Origin: Chondrosia reniformis
Taxonomy: Eukaryota > Porifera > Demospongiae > Chondrillida > Chondrillidae
Direction: 5' to 3'
NCBI GenBank assembly: GCA_947172415.1
Contig: OX359190.1
Location: 7,874,001-7,938,000, forward strand
Length of the DNA stretch: 64,000 bases
The translations under genes were made by a program, and so were the position numbers. Under the pieces are notes generated by a model. That model was given only the letters and a program-made list of their open reading frames with translations. It was not told the DNA's origin and searched no databases. Below, in pieces: positions 12,304 through 27,100 of this stretch. Each line of letters starts with the position of its first letter. Positions within the stretch are counted from its first letter, which is position 1.

Positions 12304-15116
12304 TCATATTTCTATCTGCTTCTTAGGATCCGTACTAGGGAGCTGAGGATCACCTATACCAAAGGTAGTCACTGATGGGGTGGATGGAGGATCTTCGGTG
12401 GAACCATATTTTCCCTTATTATCTGTTTTATCACTATCTTTGGACTCCTCTTTCCCCAGACTTTTCTTCTCCATTTCCGATTCTCCATTAGTGATACCAA
12501 ATGATGTTGTGGCCACATTATCTGGCTCTCCATTCTTAGCTTCCGGATCGCTAGATATAGGGTTCATCTGAACATCTTCGTCCTTGATGCTCTCCGCATC
12601 ATCATCCTGCTTTACACCAAGTCCCATTCCTTCAGTGCCACCAAGAGAGGATTTGACTGAGGTAGTAGCATAGAAGTTTGATTTAGCGGTTGAACGGGAA
12701 CCAAATGAAGCTAAAAGGAATCATAAAGTAAGAAGACTAAAGAGATATATGTAAACACTATACTATTAAAATAAAGAATACCTTTTCCTGTTGAACTTGT
12801 AGAGAGGATACCCTTAAAAGGAAGGAGGGATGTTAAAATAATATATACACATTTACACTATATATATGTTACATATGCTTTTATACGTAGCACAAATATC
12901 CAGTTGTTATAAATAGGATTAATTTTACCTTGTCACATTTGCACCAAGCCTTTATCTTTCCCCAAACCTTTTCATGCCTCAAGACATGAAGCACAAAGAT
13001 AAGGAAACCCTTTGATGCACAAAAATAGAAACTGTATAAGATAACTATCATGCAAGCTGACAGAAATGAAATGCACTGAAATGACAGCTGCATGGGATGA
13101 AAACTGATTATATATATACTATACCTGTAGTGAGTTAGCAACTATAAAGAGTATAGCAAATATTTGTCCTGCTTGACCTGGAGCTACAGCAAACAATCCA
13201 AGGACCCAAGTGAAACAGAATAACGGCAGCAAAATGATGATAGTCTTCAGTAGTTGTCTAATGAATATAGTAAAGGTTATCAAAGATTATTATTTACTTA
13301 ATTGTATGAACCACAGTGCTTTATGGGCAGGAAAGTGTGTTTGGTAATGAGGTGATCTTCTAATTCACAGACAAATGTTTTAATATGTAGATGTAGCATA
13401 CATTATCTCATTATGAAATGTATGTACTTACTTTCCAATAGCCTTCATGTTCGAACTATCTCCTTTTTTGAAATCTGCTTTCTTTCTACATTGATTCTTA
13501 GCTAATGAAGCCATACTTAGAAACAGCAGTACTGCATTCACCTACAAAGTGATACAATTGCATATGGGTGTACCATTTATGGACTGTAGACGTCTCACTG
13601 TAGCCTTACCACTACTATCAGTATCATAGGTCCAATGAAGGCCCAAATCACTCCAAGATGAGGAGGAAGCCAACAACTGTGTATATATAAGACATCCAGT
13701 TAATAGAGGAATACCATTATATAAATTAAGTATATTGTAGGATTGCATAGCTCACGCATGAATGTGTTCATAAAATGGATCACTTGTGTCAAAGGATGCT
13801 CTCCTGAAATAGACCTCGTGTCTAATGGCAACTGACACAACTACTGCTGGAATAGGCAGACCTTTGCAATAATGAGCCGGAATAGAAAAGATTGTTATAC
13901 ATATACATACATTCAAACATTTTTATAAACATTACCCCATCCAAGTGCAGTGTAAATGTAGATCCACTTCTTTTTATTAACTCCAAACACTTTAACAAGA
14001 AGGTTGTAGATGAGAACTCCTTCACAGAGTGACCAAGTGAACACTGATAGGAAGAAGTAGTGCATCAGAGCAGTCACTACTTTACAGACAGTCTAAACAG
14101 GCAGAAAAAGAATAGTTAACCCTTTATGCGCGAGATAATTACGTGGGCGTAATAATCACCAGAAGCGATATTTAATTGTCACGAGGACACCATGAGGCAG
14201 GAATTAAAATTCGTCACCTCGATAGGAATGTGGCAACTCTTTATGACGGTAAAACTTTGATGCCGATTTTTAGCCATATTTTGTTGCTCTATTGGCTTCT
14301 AAGATGCTCTTATTTTCGAGATATTACCTCTTTTAGTGAAGAAAGTAAGCACGGCTATGTTTTCTAAGTTTCTTCGGGTAAGAAGCTTTCTCTGACTATC
14401 TACGGAAGCCAATTCGGTCAGGAAGATCCCTGGTTATCCTTTTGTAACGGTATATTTTTATGTAGTCTTTTCAAAGCCCTAGAACATTGGAGAAGCGTCG
14501 TAGCCTCAAACAAATTGTTTACCAAACCGTCAAGTGAAGCGTGGCAAGCAGAATAAGGCGCACAAATAAACCACCGCCTTTAGTCTTTGTATCGCCAACA
14601 TTTCGGCTGCAGCAGTGTTATGTAGCTCTGTAAATTTTACTACAAAACGTCCATGGTATCTTTGACGCAAATATGCGTCTCTCGCTATTGAAGATACCTA
14701 ATTAATTGACGCAAATATGCGTCACTCGCGCATAAAGGGTTAATTAATCATCGCATCATAGAGATCATTTGTGTTCTTACTGGAACAGATGTAGCTGTGT
14801 CTACACCAGCCAGAAACACAACGAGACCCAGTGTCAATGCAATACACAAGTTTAAGTGTACATAATTGTGAACCTTTGTGATTAGTTCTTTCCTGAAAAT
14901 ACGATAAAGTATATGGATAACTTGGACGCCTGTTGAACATATAATATATTAAACAGATAGTAGGCAGTGTGTACAGTGCAATTTGTATAATATGTATATA
15001 TACACGAAATCTCACTTTAAACACAAGAAGAATATGATTGAGATTATCAAGAACAAAATAGATATTCCACATCCAATGTACGTCAGAATATCAAATGCTA
15101 ATGGTTCACCTAAAGT
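12304..15116 (-). other. GPCR-A seven-transmembrane block and cytoplasmic tail (exons 35-44)
   Basis: Exons: 15116-15016, 14892-14781, 14092-13936, 13861-13756, 13676-13610, 13541-13432, 13257-13125, 13009-12929, 12812-12782, 12710-12304. TM1 is in [20 protein letters not shown]2 in [19 protein letters not shown]3 in [22 protein letters not shown]4 in [21 protein letters not shown]5 in [22 protein letters not shown]6 in [21 protein letters not shown]7 in [20 protein letters not shown]. The TM3 cysteine (TVCK) and loop-2 cysteine (CWLPPHLG) form the usual pair. NSLQGFLIFV is the standard adhesion-GPCR TM7 signature. The tail is Ser/Asp/Glu/Lys-rich and ends KKQIEI. The intron between exons 36 and 37 holds a MITE absent from copy B. 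Confidence 0.9.
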
Positions 15117-18100
15117 CTACATGAATATAATATGTAAACATTTAAAATTGTCATAACTGATTGAAAATTAATTATCATACCAATTATATAATATATGTAC
15201 ACGTATATAGTATACGTATACTTACTGTATCCACCAGAGAAACTAGTACTACAAAACTGGTCAAATGAACAGTTTCACATGTAACTTGTGTTCCATTTTC
15301 AGTTTCAGTGAAGTTTAGTCTTGCTACTCCACTTCTAGACCATCCTCCAGTTCCCTTGTTAGCATCGGGATTCCAAAACACACAAGTGTACTCTCTCCTT
15401 TTACCAGAAGGCACTGGACCATTCAGTACCTCATCCTATACGGGTAAATATATGTACACCATATGTACATAATTATTATATGTAATTATGGTACTCTATG
15501 GTATACGTATATACCTTAACATTAAATTCAATGATGACTTTATCCGTAAAGTTTTCAGGTACACTTGGGAATTCTATGTCACCAATCTGACTGGAGACTA
15601 CAGGAGTACCTGGTACTATATTATCACCTTCTATCTCTTCTTCACCATCTCTATAGTAAATAACAATTTGATACATATAAATGTTGTGCTGTTTTAAGGA
15701 ACATTTTTCATTTCAACAACAAGTACTTACTGAAATTTTATTGGTAAATAATCCTCCATATTGTTCATTACAAAGTTGACTACAGTAGTAGTGTCTACAT
15801 CTTCTGAGGAAACAGACGGTGTTTCAGTTGTGGGTGCCACTGTAGAACCATCAGTTGGGGATGTAGTTGTAGGTTGATCCATTGGAAGGGACTCTTCTGA
15901 GAATTACATAACATACAAAGACGTAGTATGTATGTAATACTAAAGTTTAAACTAGAGCAGACAAATTACTACATAAATGACTAATGATAACCAAATACAG
16001 ACCTTGTTTTATTGCCATTTTGATGAAACTTGAGGGAATATTCAACTTTGGTATGAATTTTTGGTTATTAAAGTTAGATCTAAGAAGACTACCTGGAAAT
16101 AATATACCACCTGGACGTCTCAAATTAACCCTACTACCTTGAAAACCTGAAATAGAATATAACAGAAGTGGTAGTATTAAATGCAAAGGACATGAGAGAA
16201 TGTCATATCAAACATTCCTATCTTACCAAAATTAGGTCTAGTGAGTGTAATGGTTGGCTTTGAAGGTGTAAGAGCTCTACCAACACCATTAGCTATCCCC
16301 TCAGTTGTCCTCAGTATGGCTGCTGATTCAGTTGTCTGGTTAGCAACTGGTACTTCATTGGTAGCTGTAAAGGCTGCCTTATTATTTTCATCCAGTATAT
16401 TGCTCACAATATCAGCAATATTCTGTAGAAAATGTATAATATATTTTACTGTTTAATTAAATGTAAGTACATATGTTCATGAAATAAGGATATATCACGT
16501 AATTAAGGCATGCAATAGCCACAATTACCTCAATAGTTGCATTAGTTGCATTGCTGTCCGGATCAAAAAGGTTGTTGCTTTCACCCAATCTATATATTCA
16601 GAATAATATACAGAACATCCATATGTACATACGTAATACTTATCAATTGAAAAAGTCAAGCAAATGTATTTTTAATACAAATGCAAGTATTATAATATAC
16701 ATATGTATATATACTTGAGCATTCAAGCATAAATGTATCTACACAGTTATAGTGTTTTGTAATGTACTTGAAGCTAACTTCTCTATTTGTTGTAGTACAA
16801 AAGTAGTAGTTTTCAATTCACTTGGTAGGATAGTCTCATTTTCAACTGGTTCAGTAACAGTACTAAGTTGTGCTGTAATATCATCAACAACCTCCTTAGC
16901 TGTTTCAGTCAAAGGCTCATTGGTAGCATTAGATACATTCAGTGTGTTTACCAGAGATTCGGCCTATTTCATATGGAGAGATAACGGTACAGTATATGTA
17001 CGGTAGGCGTCAAAAAAAGTTAACGTTTCGTTTCGTTTATACGGTGTTTTGTTCCTACGAAAACTGTGTGAAGACGATACACAACGATTGATCGTCTTCA
17101 AAAAATGATCATCTGTACTTTCGAAAGCATGCGGAACGTTCTTGCGTAGGAACGCATGCATGTGAGAAACGCTTCGTGTTAATTATAGTACAATTGTCCA
17201 AGTATTTCACAAGTAAGCTAAACAAGTATCCACGTGTTTAACAGTAATTTACAACTTACGTCGGAATGCAAGCGATAGACGATTGATCGTTTTTATTCAT
17301 TTCGTAGGCCTATAATTAGGACGATCTAAAACGAATTGAAGACTAAGCCGAAACAAAACAGTACGCCGTTCTGGCTTAGTCTTAATGAACGAAACGTTAG
17401 CTTTTTTTGACGTCTACCGTATATGCATTTATTGAGAATATATATACATATACACAACTAATTGATTCTGCTTGCTAAACTGGTACAGTTGTACATGTAC
17501 CTCTAATATTATATTGTTGAATTCTTGAGAAGTACATGCAGTAACATCTACTTCACCCCAAGTCCTATCAGAATTGCACCTCCTTTCAGCAAGACCTATG
17601 TATGTAATAATAATTGGTTACATTTATATTTATACATACTATATATATTACGTACATTAATTGCTAAAGAACTGTATATGTACAGTACAATAGTATGTTA
17701 TTGCATACCAGTAACAGTTCTGCCTTCCCTTTGTGGACAACGCAGATGAGCTACTTCACCAGCAAACACTTCTGGCCACTCTAACTGCCATTCTTGATCA
17801 GTATTTGGTGGACATGTAATTTGACCTTCTTCAGCTATAGTTATCAAGAGTGCTTAATTGTCAAAATAATATTTTGTAATATGTACATAAAAGTAAATGC
17901 TCTTCAGACCAGAGTGTATGGATATAAACTTACGCTTATCACAGATTCCTGGCTTATTTTTACATTCATCCTACATTAAACGAACAAATACGGAATGATC
18001 ATTTTAAAGAAACTGCATTCAGCAGATTAGACATACAGACTACACAGGTGCATGTGCATACATATATATTTAGGTCAGTCATAAAGCATACATATTCATC

Positions 18101-21100
18101 CAACAGTAAATAACACAGATGTAAATATATGTACATACGTACGTACATACATACATTGCTATGTATAATAGGAGACTATGTACTAACTTCAGAGTCTGGT
18201 TTGCCATCTCCATCACTGTCAATTTCACAATTACCATGGCGGTTCCTCACAAATGGTGTTACACACTGTACATATGTTATATTCAATGTGTAAGTTATTC
18301 AGTCTTACTTGAACTCCTGTTATATACAACTCACCATACATCCTCGTTGCCCTGAACAGGTACATGATATACCAGTACCAATACATAAGCTCTGTCTACC
18401 TCCTAACGTCACTGGTGTACTTTCATTGCATGAGCAATCATCTATAAATAGTGTATCAATAATCTAAAATCCTATTAAGCTAAAGTAGATTATGTACGCA
18501 TACTCCACTGATTTTTCAAAGTTAGAATTATTGGAATTAGTCAATACTTCATACACATACATACATACATATATATAGTGATGCAAGCTAACAGATATAC
18601 TGCTATGTATGCAGCTGAGTCCATATATATATATACATACACCTTAGATCAGAACATGGAGTATTGCTCACTTGATGATGTGTATACAGTGGTATCCTCA
18701 GCTGGTTGAAATACTGCTGCTGTCACATTTTGAGTGAGAAATGTGACAATTGCAACAAAACTTGTGTTGTCTGGTGTTACAATTTTAATTGTATAATTCT
18801 GCTTGGTTACATTCTGGATTTGAAATAAAGGTAGGTCACATTGCGGGCTGATATTACATTTTTGTCATTGGGACCTATTTGTGACTCTATTAATAGTATA
18901 TTGCATGCATTCCAACTATATAACATGTATCTACTTGTATCAGTATTATTATAAACAATATATATAACTAGTGCATGTATTAGGTACTTTTAGAGATGTT
19001 TCAACTTCAACTTCAAAACTCTCTACATCTTTTCTACCACTCTCTGACACAACTACTACAATTTCATTCTCCTCCGTTCCATTCTTAAATGTACATCTGC
19101 TTATATCCACTGACTCCCACAGTCCTGGGACATTACATCTTCTAGTTGCTAGGGAACTTGAGAAGGAACTGTGGATCTCAGAACACTGTAAAGAGGCACT
19201 TTGACCAATAGCTGTTACAGGCCATGTAATATTTCCAATAGTCTCCTTCCGGCAGCATCCAATACAAGGATCCTATACGTATATGCATTTTATAAGTATA
19301 TATATATATATAGCAGAAATAGAAATATAATAATACTCCAATGATAATATATATGAATGATTTGCTAACTTTATAGTCTGCAATCTTATCACCATCGGTG
19401 TCCAAAGTGCATTCATCATCATCCATTAAATATCTCTCATTACACTAAAATCATATTGTATACACATATATTATATCAAAGAAAACTTCTATGGTATTAT
19501 AGAGAGCAACTATAGCATTCCAATATGGAGAATAGCCTAGCTATGTGTAGTAGATAAATATGATCATAAACACAGTACTAACTACATCTGTTTTTTCAAC
19601 TGAGCATTTGCAGGCTGATGTTGCTCCAGGTGATCCGACACAAAATGTTAAGGGACTAACTGATGATGTCACATTTATAATATTTTCACAACAACCACAT
19701 GAATCTAAGTAGTACAGCAGGAGCAATGAAAACCGATAATGCATTGCGTCCAGACAAAAATGAATATTTACACTAATTGTGTGATATATATATATAAACC
19801 AACCATTTGCTGATATAGCAACTACAATTCCAACTTCAGCTACTGGGGACATTGTATCTTCAATTACAATTACAGAATACACTCTGCCATTTTTGAGCTG
19901 TGAGGGCTACAGAGAATGTAAAGCATATATAGATACTTACAGCATAAGGATGATAACTGTATATATATATACTTCATCTTCACTAGGCACTGGATTTATA
20001 CTATAAAGCATCAGCTACCCTTGCTAATTATATATAAATCAAGGGATGTGATGGTTAAGCTAGTTTTAAACATCTTGCTATTTCACAGATGAAGACCTTT
20101 ATGTTTGAAATAAGTAAATTATTGACTCAGCTAAGTATAGCTATTAAATAAATTGACCAATAAATTCATATCACAATGAATACAACAAGTACACAACACT
20201 CCCTATACGTTTAGATACAATTTCATTGGGTTGGATTAAGTATTGACTCAGTCAAACTTACATATTTCCTAATGTTAGTATCTGTTGCTTCCAATAAGAT
20301 AATCTTGTTTGGAAACTCTCTGAATGTACATTGTGACAGGTCCAGTGACCCCCACTCTCCATCACTTCCACACCTTGCTGATATGATACCACTGTAGAGA
20401 AGATCACTGAGTGTGGAGCACCTCACAGTGCGAGTCTCACCAACCGGGGTGGAAGTGAAGATGAGAGTATTGGGGCAAGCTGCAATGTAAATGAAACATA
20501 TATGATTAGAATTTAATTGATACATTACCATACACACATTTAAAATGTAGGTAATTCTAAAATGTATTAATGTATTTTAAAATGTATTATCTGAGGAAAT
20601 TCTCATCAGTTACATGACAATATAGTTCAAACGTTAACATTATACTGTATATATACACCAATGTGTTGCCTAGTGACCATGTTCTTCTTCTGACCATATC
20701 ATGTCCTTCTGCAAACCACCAAATTATAGAAATACAAATGATTGATATAGTTACATTCTAACAATTCACAAAAGAGTTTACTAACAAAACATATTTCTAA
20801 GCATTGTTAATAATATTACATATCATACTGGTCAGGTAGTTTTAGATTATTCTTACTTCTAGGAAGAGGACTAGGAGTGAGTACTGCACTGCTTGATGGA
20901 ATAGAACTGCTTTCTGAGCTTGGAACTTCACTAGTTGTTACAACACTACTTCCATAACTCTCACTGCTTGTTGTATCTTGTGATATCTCAGAGGACGTGG
21001 GTTGCACAAAAGATGATGAAGGAGTTTCATTAGTCCCCAAGTTATCACTGGTTGTAGTTCCAATTACTACATACGAAAATACAGTTTCAAAATATTATGT

Positions 21101-24100
21101 ACACGTACATGTGATTAATATTTGACTGATTTATATAGTATTCTGAATAGAAGCATATATATACTATTGTGTTTAAAGAGAGTGAGTACTAGTTGACATA
21201 TGACCTATTGTATAAAGTACTAAAATAAAGTAGGTACGTACGTATATAAAACAGTATATATATACTTATACACAATATATAGCATATACACACATGATAC
21301 AGTGCAAGTTACAATATACTAAGGTAATATAAAATCAAGTATTACACAGTGCAATTTACTAAACAAGTGACCCCTATAAACAGTACAAGACTTTAGTCAC
21401 ACTGTTGCAGGCTTTGAAATCCTCAACTACTGCATAGAGAGTAGTAGTTGATACAGATCATCCAAGGTAGAACACATGGCCTACCAATTACCTTTTCACA
21501 TCTTAGCATAGAATGAAGATGATGCATCTGCATGCCATATATCAACAAAGGTATATAATATATATATAATTGTATAGGGGCATAGACTATACATATATAT
21601 AACAAAATCAAGCTAACAAGTTACTAAATAAAATGTGTGATAGTATACATACACACACAATTACAATGATGGAGGAATTGTTAATTAGATATCTTACTGT
21701 CAGGAATTGTTGTAAACATCACCATGACAGCATCAGGTCCAGTTCCATTACTATTAATAGCAGCTACAGTAAAACTGTATGTCACCCCAGCCATCAAATT
21801 ATCCAATGATATTTGAATTACTGCTCCAACTGTTCTTGTCATCTGACTTGATGGATCACTACTTAACTGGTACTTTATCAAATATCCAGTAATTACTCCA
21901 TTTTGGTCCTTCTCAGCTGGTGGGTTCCATGTTAAAATGGCTGCGTCTCGGGCTGGAACTGCTCTTAGATCAAGTGGAGGACCACTGGGAACTTGAAAAT
22001 GTATTGGAAACTTAAATATTAAACAAGATTTTAGTGAAATACCATATAAATTATAATTATGGTTTATCTTTACTGGCATTCTAATTTTAAACTGTAGCAT
22101 TTATGGAACAAGAACATATACAGTGTCACTTGAGAGAAGGTAGTACAATATACATATATATAAGCATTTAAAATACTCACCTGCTGAAGGCATTCTTATA
22201 GCATCCATGTTAGAATTACAGGAATCTTCTCCATTTGAAGATGTACATTCAACAGTGTAATTAACATAAGGACTTAAACCATCCACTGTATACTGTAACA
22301 CTGTGCCAGTTACAGTCTTTGGAGACAGACCACTCACAGTTGTAGATATAATACACTTGTAAGTAAGAGAAGATGATCTAGCTGGTGCAGTGAGTGTGAT
22401 GAGGAGTTGTGTTGAGGAACTGGCTGACAGTGAAGATATTGAAGGAGCTATACGTATATATTAGGAGATAGAAACAGTAGATATTCAGAATTCATAACAC
22501 CTGTTCTGACCATATTCAGGTGATGATTTTATACATTGAGCCTATATACATACCTATAGTACAGGTATATACATAGATAGATAAATAGCAGCTAATTCAT
22601 CTATATAGGCTTGTACTATAGGTATAACCGTATGCTATGAGTATACTTCTAAATCTCTTAGGCATTATATATATTTTTACAAACACCTACGTACGTACGT
22701 ATGTATATATTTTATGACAATACAGTGAAAATATTGTAGTAGTACCCATTTCATCACGTCTTCACTATGCATACAGTGATACTGTATATATATCCAAAAA
22801 TGATATTTTTTGTACAGTCTATAAAGTCAGACATTTTACTGAAGAAAATCCCTATATACGTATATACGTAGGTAAAGACTGATCCACAACACTCCATCAA
22901 AGAGGCTAAAAGGTCAATTATATTAAAATCATAATTCTAATTAAATCTTATTTTCATTAATACTACGTATTTTTCATAAACACTCATCCTATAAAAACCT
23001 TGTGGTCTAGTTCTTCCTGTTCCTGTCACTTCTCCTCCATCTCCCAAGTCATTGAAAGCTACTACTCTCACTGTGTACTGTGTGTTTACTGTTAGACTAC
23101 TCAATGTAGTAGTCGTAGTAGTTCTAATGGAATGTATTAATGTACCATCTCTATACACTTTATACTTGACTGGTAGTCCTCCAGTATTAGATGGTGCTGT
23201 CCAAGTAACCATCAGTTGGTCACATGATCCAGATGGAGGAGATATCATGAGGTTAGTGGGAACACCTGGAACTTGATATACAATATCATGAAAAGAGAAT
23301 GTCAGCCATTTAATAAACATTAAATATTAATACCTGTAAACGTTGTCACGCTGACAGTATTACTCCATGCTCCGTTTCCCAAATCAGACACAGCTCTCAC
23401 TCTCACTTGATACAGTGTGCCAAGTTGGAGATTCTCTATAGTAACCATTCTTGTGTTACCAGTTGAGGTCCTCTCCATCCATCTACCTCTAGTTCCATTC
23501 CTGTACTGTATCTTATAACTAGTGATGGGACGATCACTTGATGGAGCATTCCAAGTTACTTGAAGAGATGGTTTGTTTGAAGTGACTGTCCTAGTTACTT
23601 GATTGGTAGTCAGCGATACCTTATTTGGAACTACAAAAAGAATATTCAAATTGTTTTTCATGATCACTTCAAATTAACTTGCTTATATACATACATAACA
23701 GAGATCTTTGTTCATCGAAATATATATATATAGTTGTATGCATACCATTTAACGTTGTTCTGCTAATAGTATCACTCCATGCTCCATCTCCTAAATCAGA
23801 CACAGCTCTCACTCTCACTTGATACATTGTCCCAAGTTGGAGATTCTCTATAGTAACCATTCTAGTGTTACCAGTTGAGGTCCTCTCCATCCATCTACCT
23901 CTAGTTCCATTCCTGTACTGTATCTTATAACTAGTGATGGTACGATCACTTGATGGAGCACTCCAAGTTACTTGAAGAGATGGTTTGTTTGAAGTGACTG
24001 TCCTAGTTACTTGATTGGTAGTCAATGATACCTTATTTGGAACTACAGACAGAATAGTATAGAGTATACCAATATCTAATACCTAAAAATGTTGTTTTTA

Positions 24101-27100
24101 AGAAGCAATGACTGAATGTAGAAGAATGTCTGTATACTTTGCTGTAGATATATACAGTATATCTACACACTTTACATGCAAATCAATTTCTGAAATGTAA
24201 CACTTATCAATAAATAATTTTACCTGAACTTATATTTACCTGTAAATGTAGTCTCTGACACTCTTATACTGTAAGGTCCTTGTCCATTGGATAAAACAGC
24301 TGCTACCCAAATGTAGTACATTTTACCTTGTGTAAGTCCACTCAGTGTAATTGATGTACCAGTGATTCCTGACACTGTCAATGCCCCAGATGGTGGTTCT
24401 GTTGCAGTACCACTACTTGTTGAATACCTCACAGTGTAGGTTATTCCAGATCCAGATACTGCAGTCCATAAAACTGTCAAAGATGGAGATCCACCTGATA
24501 CACCTCTTGTAACAGTGACACCTTGGACTTGAGGTGGAGGTGGTGTTGGAGATGGCATTGCTGATGTCACTACAATGTATAGAGGAAGAATGCAAAAAGC
24601 TTGTAACATCAATTATTTATTTAAAAAATTGAGCAGAATGTATAAATGTTTGGTATCAAGCTAATTAATACTCTTTTTATTTCATAGAAGTTACGTATAT
24701 ACCTAGGTAGGTATATAAGTGCCTAAATCAGCTCCATACATCATGCGTATGTATTTCAAACTTAATTTTATAAACAAATTGGAGATATAAAAATGCTAGT
24801 ATACAAAATGAATACAGTCATACAGAAGTTTTCCATACATGTTTAGATAGGCACATATATGTACGTATACGGTACGAAAAAATCTTTACACTTTGAGGTA
24901 GTTTCTCAAAAATGCCTAGGAAGTTTTTTAAAAGTTCCTGAAGTTGTATAGGAAGAAATTTACCTTATAGAGGAACTTTTTGAGGAACTATTTTAAGACA
25001 GATTTAGAGGTAATAAGCTTTGAAAATTAACATGTAATAAGCTGCGACATTCTTTGAGGAAGTTTCCAGGCACAAATGAGGTAAAAATAAAATATACCCA
25101 TCATTATAAATTATAACAAGTCAAGTGGAGGTTAATTTTATCACGGATAGTGTGTCATATCAATAACAATGTCAAAGTATACTGAATACAAGCGAATACT
25201 GTCCGATACACGTACTTCCAGAATTTATAACTGTTATAATTTGTATATTTTACTCTTGCTATATAATTTCTGAATCAGTTGATTATGAACAATATAATAA
25301 TAATATTGACGTTCTAGCCAACTGAGATTTTATGATCGAGGTAAGTCCTTCTTCCTCCCAAAACATGGGTATATGCTTTAGCTGCAGCCATAATTCGTTG
25401 TCAATAATTGCTTGTTTCAATATTCGTAACTGCCGTCTGTTTAAGCTCAGTTGTCTAATGTGTAAACATCGATTCACACCTAGTGCTTACCAAATTCCAA
25501 TCCGTATGTGGAGGGTGTAGCTGAGGATATGGAGGGTGTAGCTGAGGATATGGAGGGTGCAGCTGAGGATATGGAGGGTGCAGCTGAGGATATGGAGGGT
25601 GTAGCTGAGGATATGGAGGGTGTAGCTGAGGATGTGGAGGGTGTAGCTGAGGATATGGAGGGTGTAGCTGAGGATGTGGAGGGTGTAGCTGAGGATGTGG
25701 AGGGTGTAGCTGAGGATATGGAGGGTGCAGCTGAGGATATGGAGGGTGCAGCTGAGGATATGGAGGGTGTAGCTGAGGATGTGGAGGGTGTAGCTGAGGA
25801 TATGGAGGGTGCAGCTGAGGATATGGAGGGTGCAGCTGAGGATATGGAGGGTGCAGCTGAGGATATGGAGGGTGTAGCTGAGGATGTGGAGGGTGTAGCT
25901 GAGGATATGGAGGGTGTAGCTGAGGATGTGGAGGGTGTAGCTGAGGATGTGGAGGGTGTAGCTGAGGATGTGGAGGGTGTAGCTGAGGATGTGGAGGGTG
26001 TAGCTGAGGATATGGAGGGTGTAGCTGAGGATGTGGAGGGTGTAGCTGAGGATGTGGAGGGTGTAGCTGAGGATGTGGAGGGTGTAGCTGAGGATATGGA
26101 GGGTGCAGCTGAGGATGTGAGAGTTCCAACAGGTGGCAACGTAGGCATATCACAATACATGTAGATCTTAGTCAAAGGTAACAGAGCATTTTCCAATGCT
26201 AAAACCTAGAGTAACAAATGGAAATAATTCTGATTTTCTGATTTTCTTTGAGATTTGTAAAATAAGCCGCAAAATGAGTATCTTGTTGGAAAAGTAATTT
26301 ATGTATTCCATTACTTTTATGGTTATTTGATACATTGTTCATCTTATAGTACATGGTATACGTATTTAAATATACCATGTACTGTAAGATGAACAATATA
26401 TCTTAGACACATATACATGTATACTCACAGATATATCCACTCCATAAGTTCTTTGAATTAAGATTATAGTTGCTGTTATTGGTAAGCCTTGAAACTGAAC
26501 TGTTGCATTTCCAGTATATTTATCATTAATCTGTATATTAAAAGCAGTAACATCCACCAGAACTCCAACTGCATAAGGGTCTTCACATGGGTAGAGTGTG
26601 ATGTTTAGATTTATGGGTATACGACCAAAAGTAACAGCAATTAAACTACAATGTAGAGTGATGCAGTCTTCAGATATATCGCAATCTCCAGAAATTTCAC
26701 TAGCTTCGCTAAATCTATTAGAAATACTCTCCAATGAATCACACATGTCCTCTTTCGGGTCAGGAGTAGGAGATGGTGCGACGGATGTATCTAAATACAA
26801 ACAATAAGAGTAGCTGAGGAGGTGGAGGGTGTAGCTGAGGATGTGATGGGCTTACCTGAGGAAGTGGAGGGTGCAGCTGAGGATGTGGTGGGCTTACCTG
26901 AGGATGCGATGGGCATTTCACAAAACATGAAAATTCTTGAAGATGGCAAAACAGTAAGTTCCAGGTTTAATAATGGTACTCTCACTGTAACCTGAAGTAC
27001 AATATAATGAAAAATGTTGAATAAATTGTACTGATAAATAATAAGTAGGAGTTTCATTAAAGGTAACATATAAAACCACAAGTATTTCGGGTTTAAAAAA

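Noticed and set aside
25508-26164. Open frames of over 200 codons on the plus strand and in a second minus frame across the 21-bp array
   Set aside because: A 21-bp unit without stops keeps several frames open. Only the Ser/Thr/Pro frame joins in phase with the flanking receptor exons.
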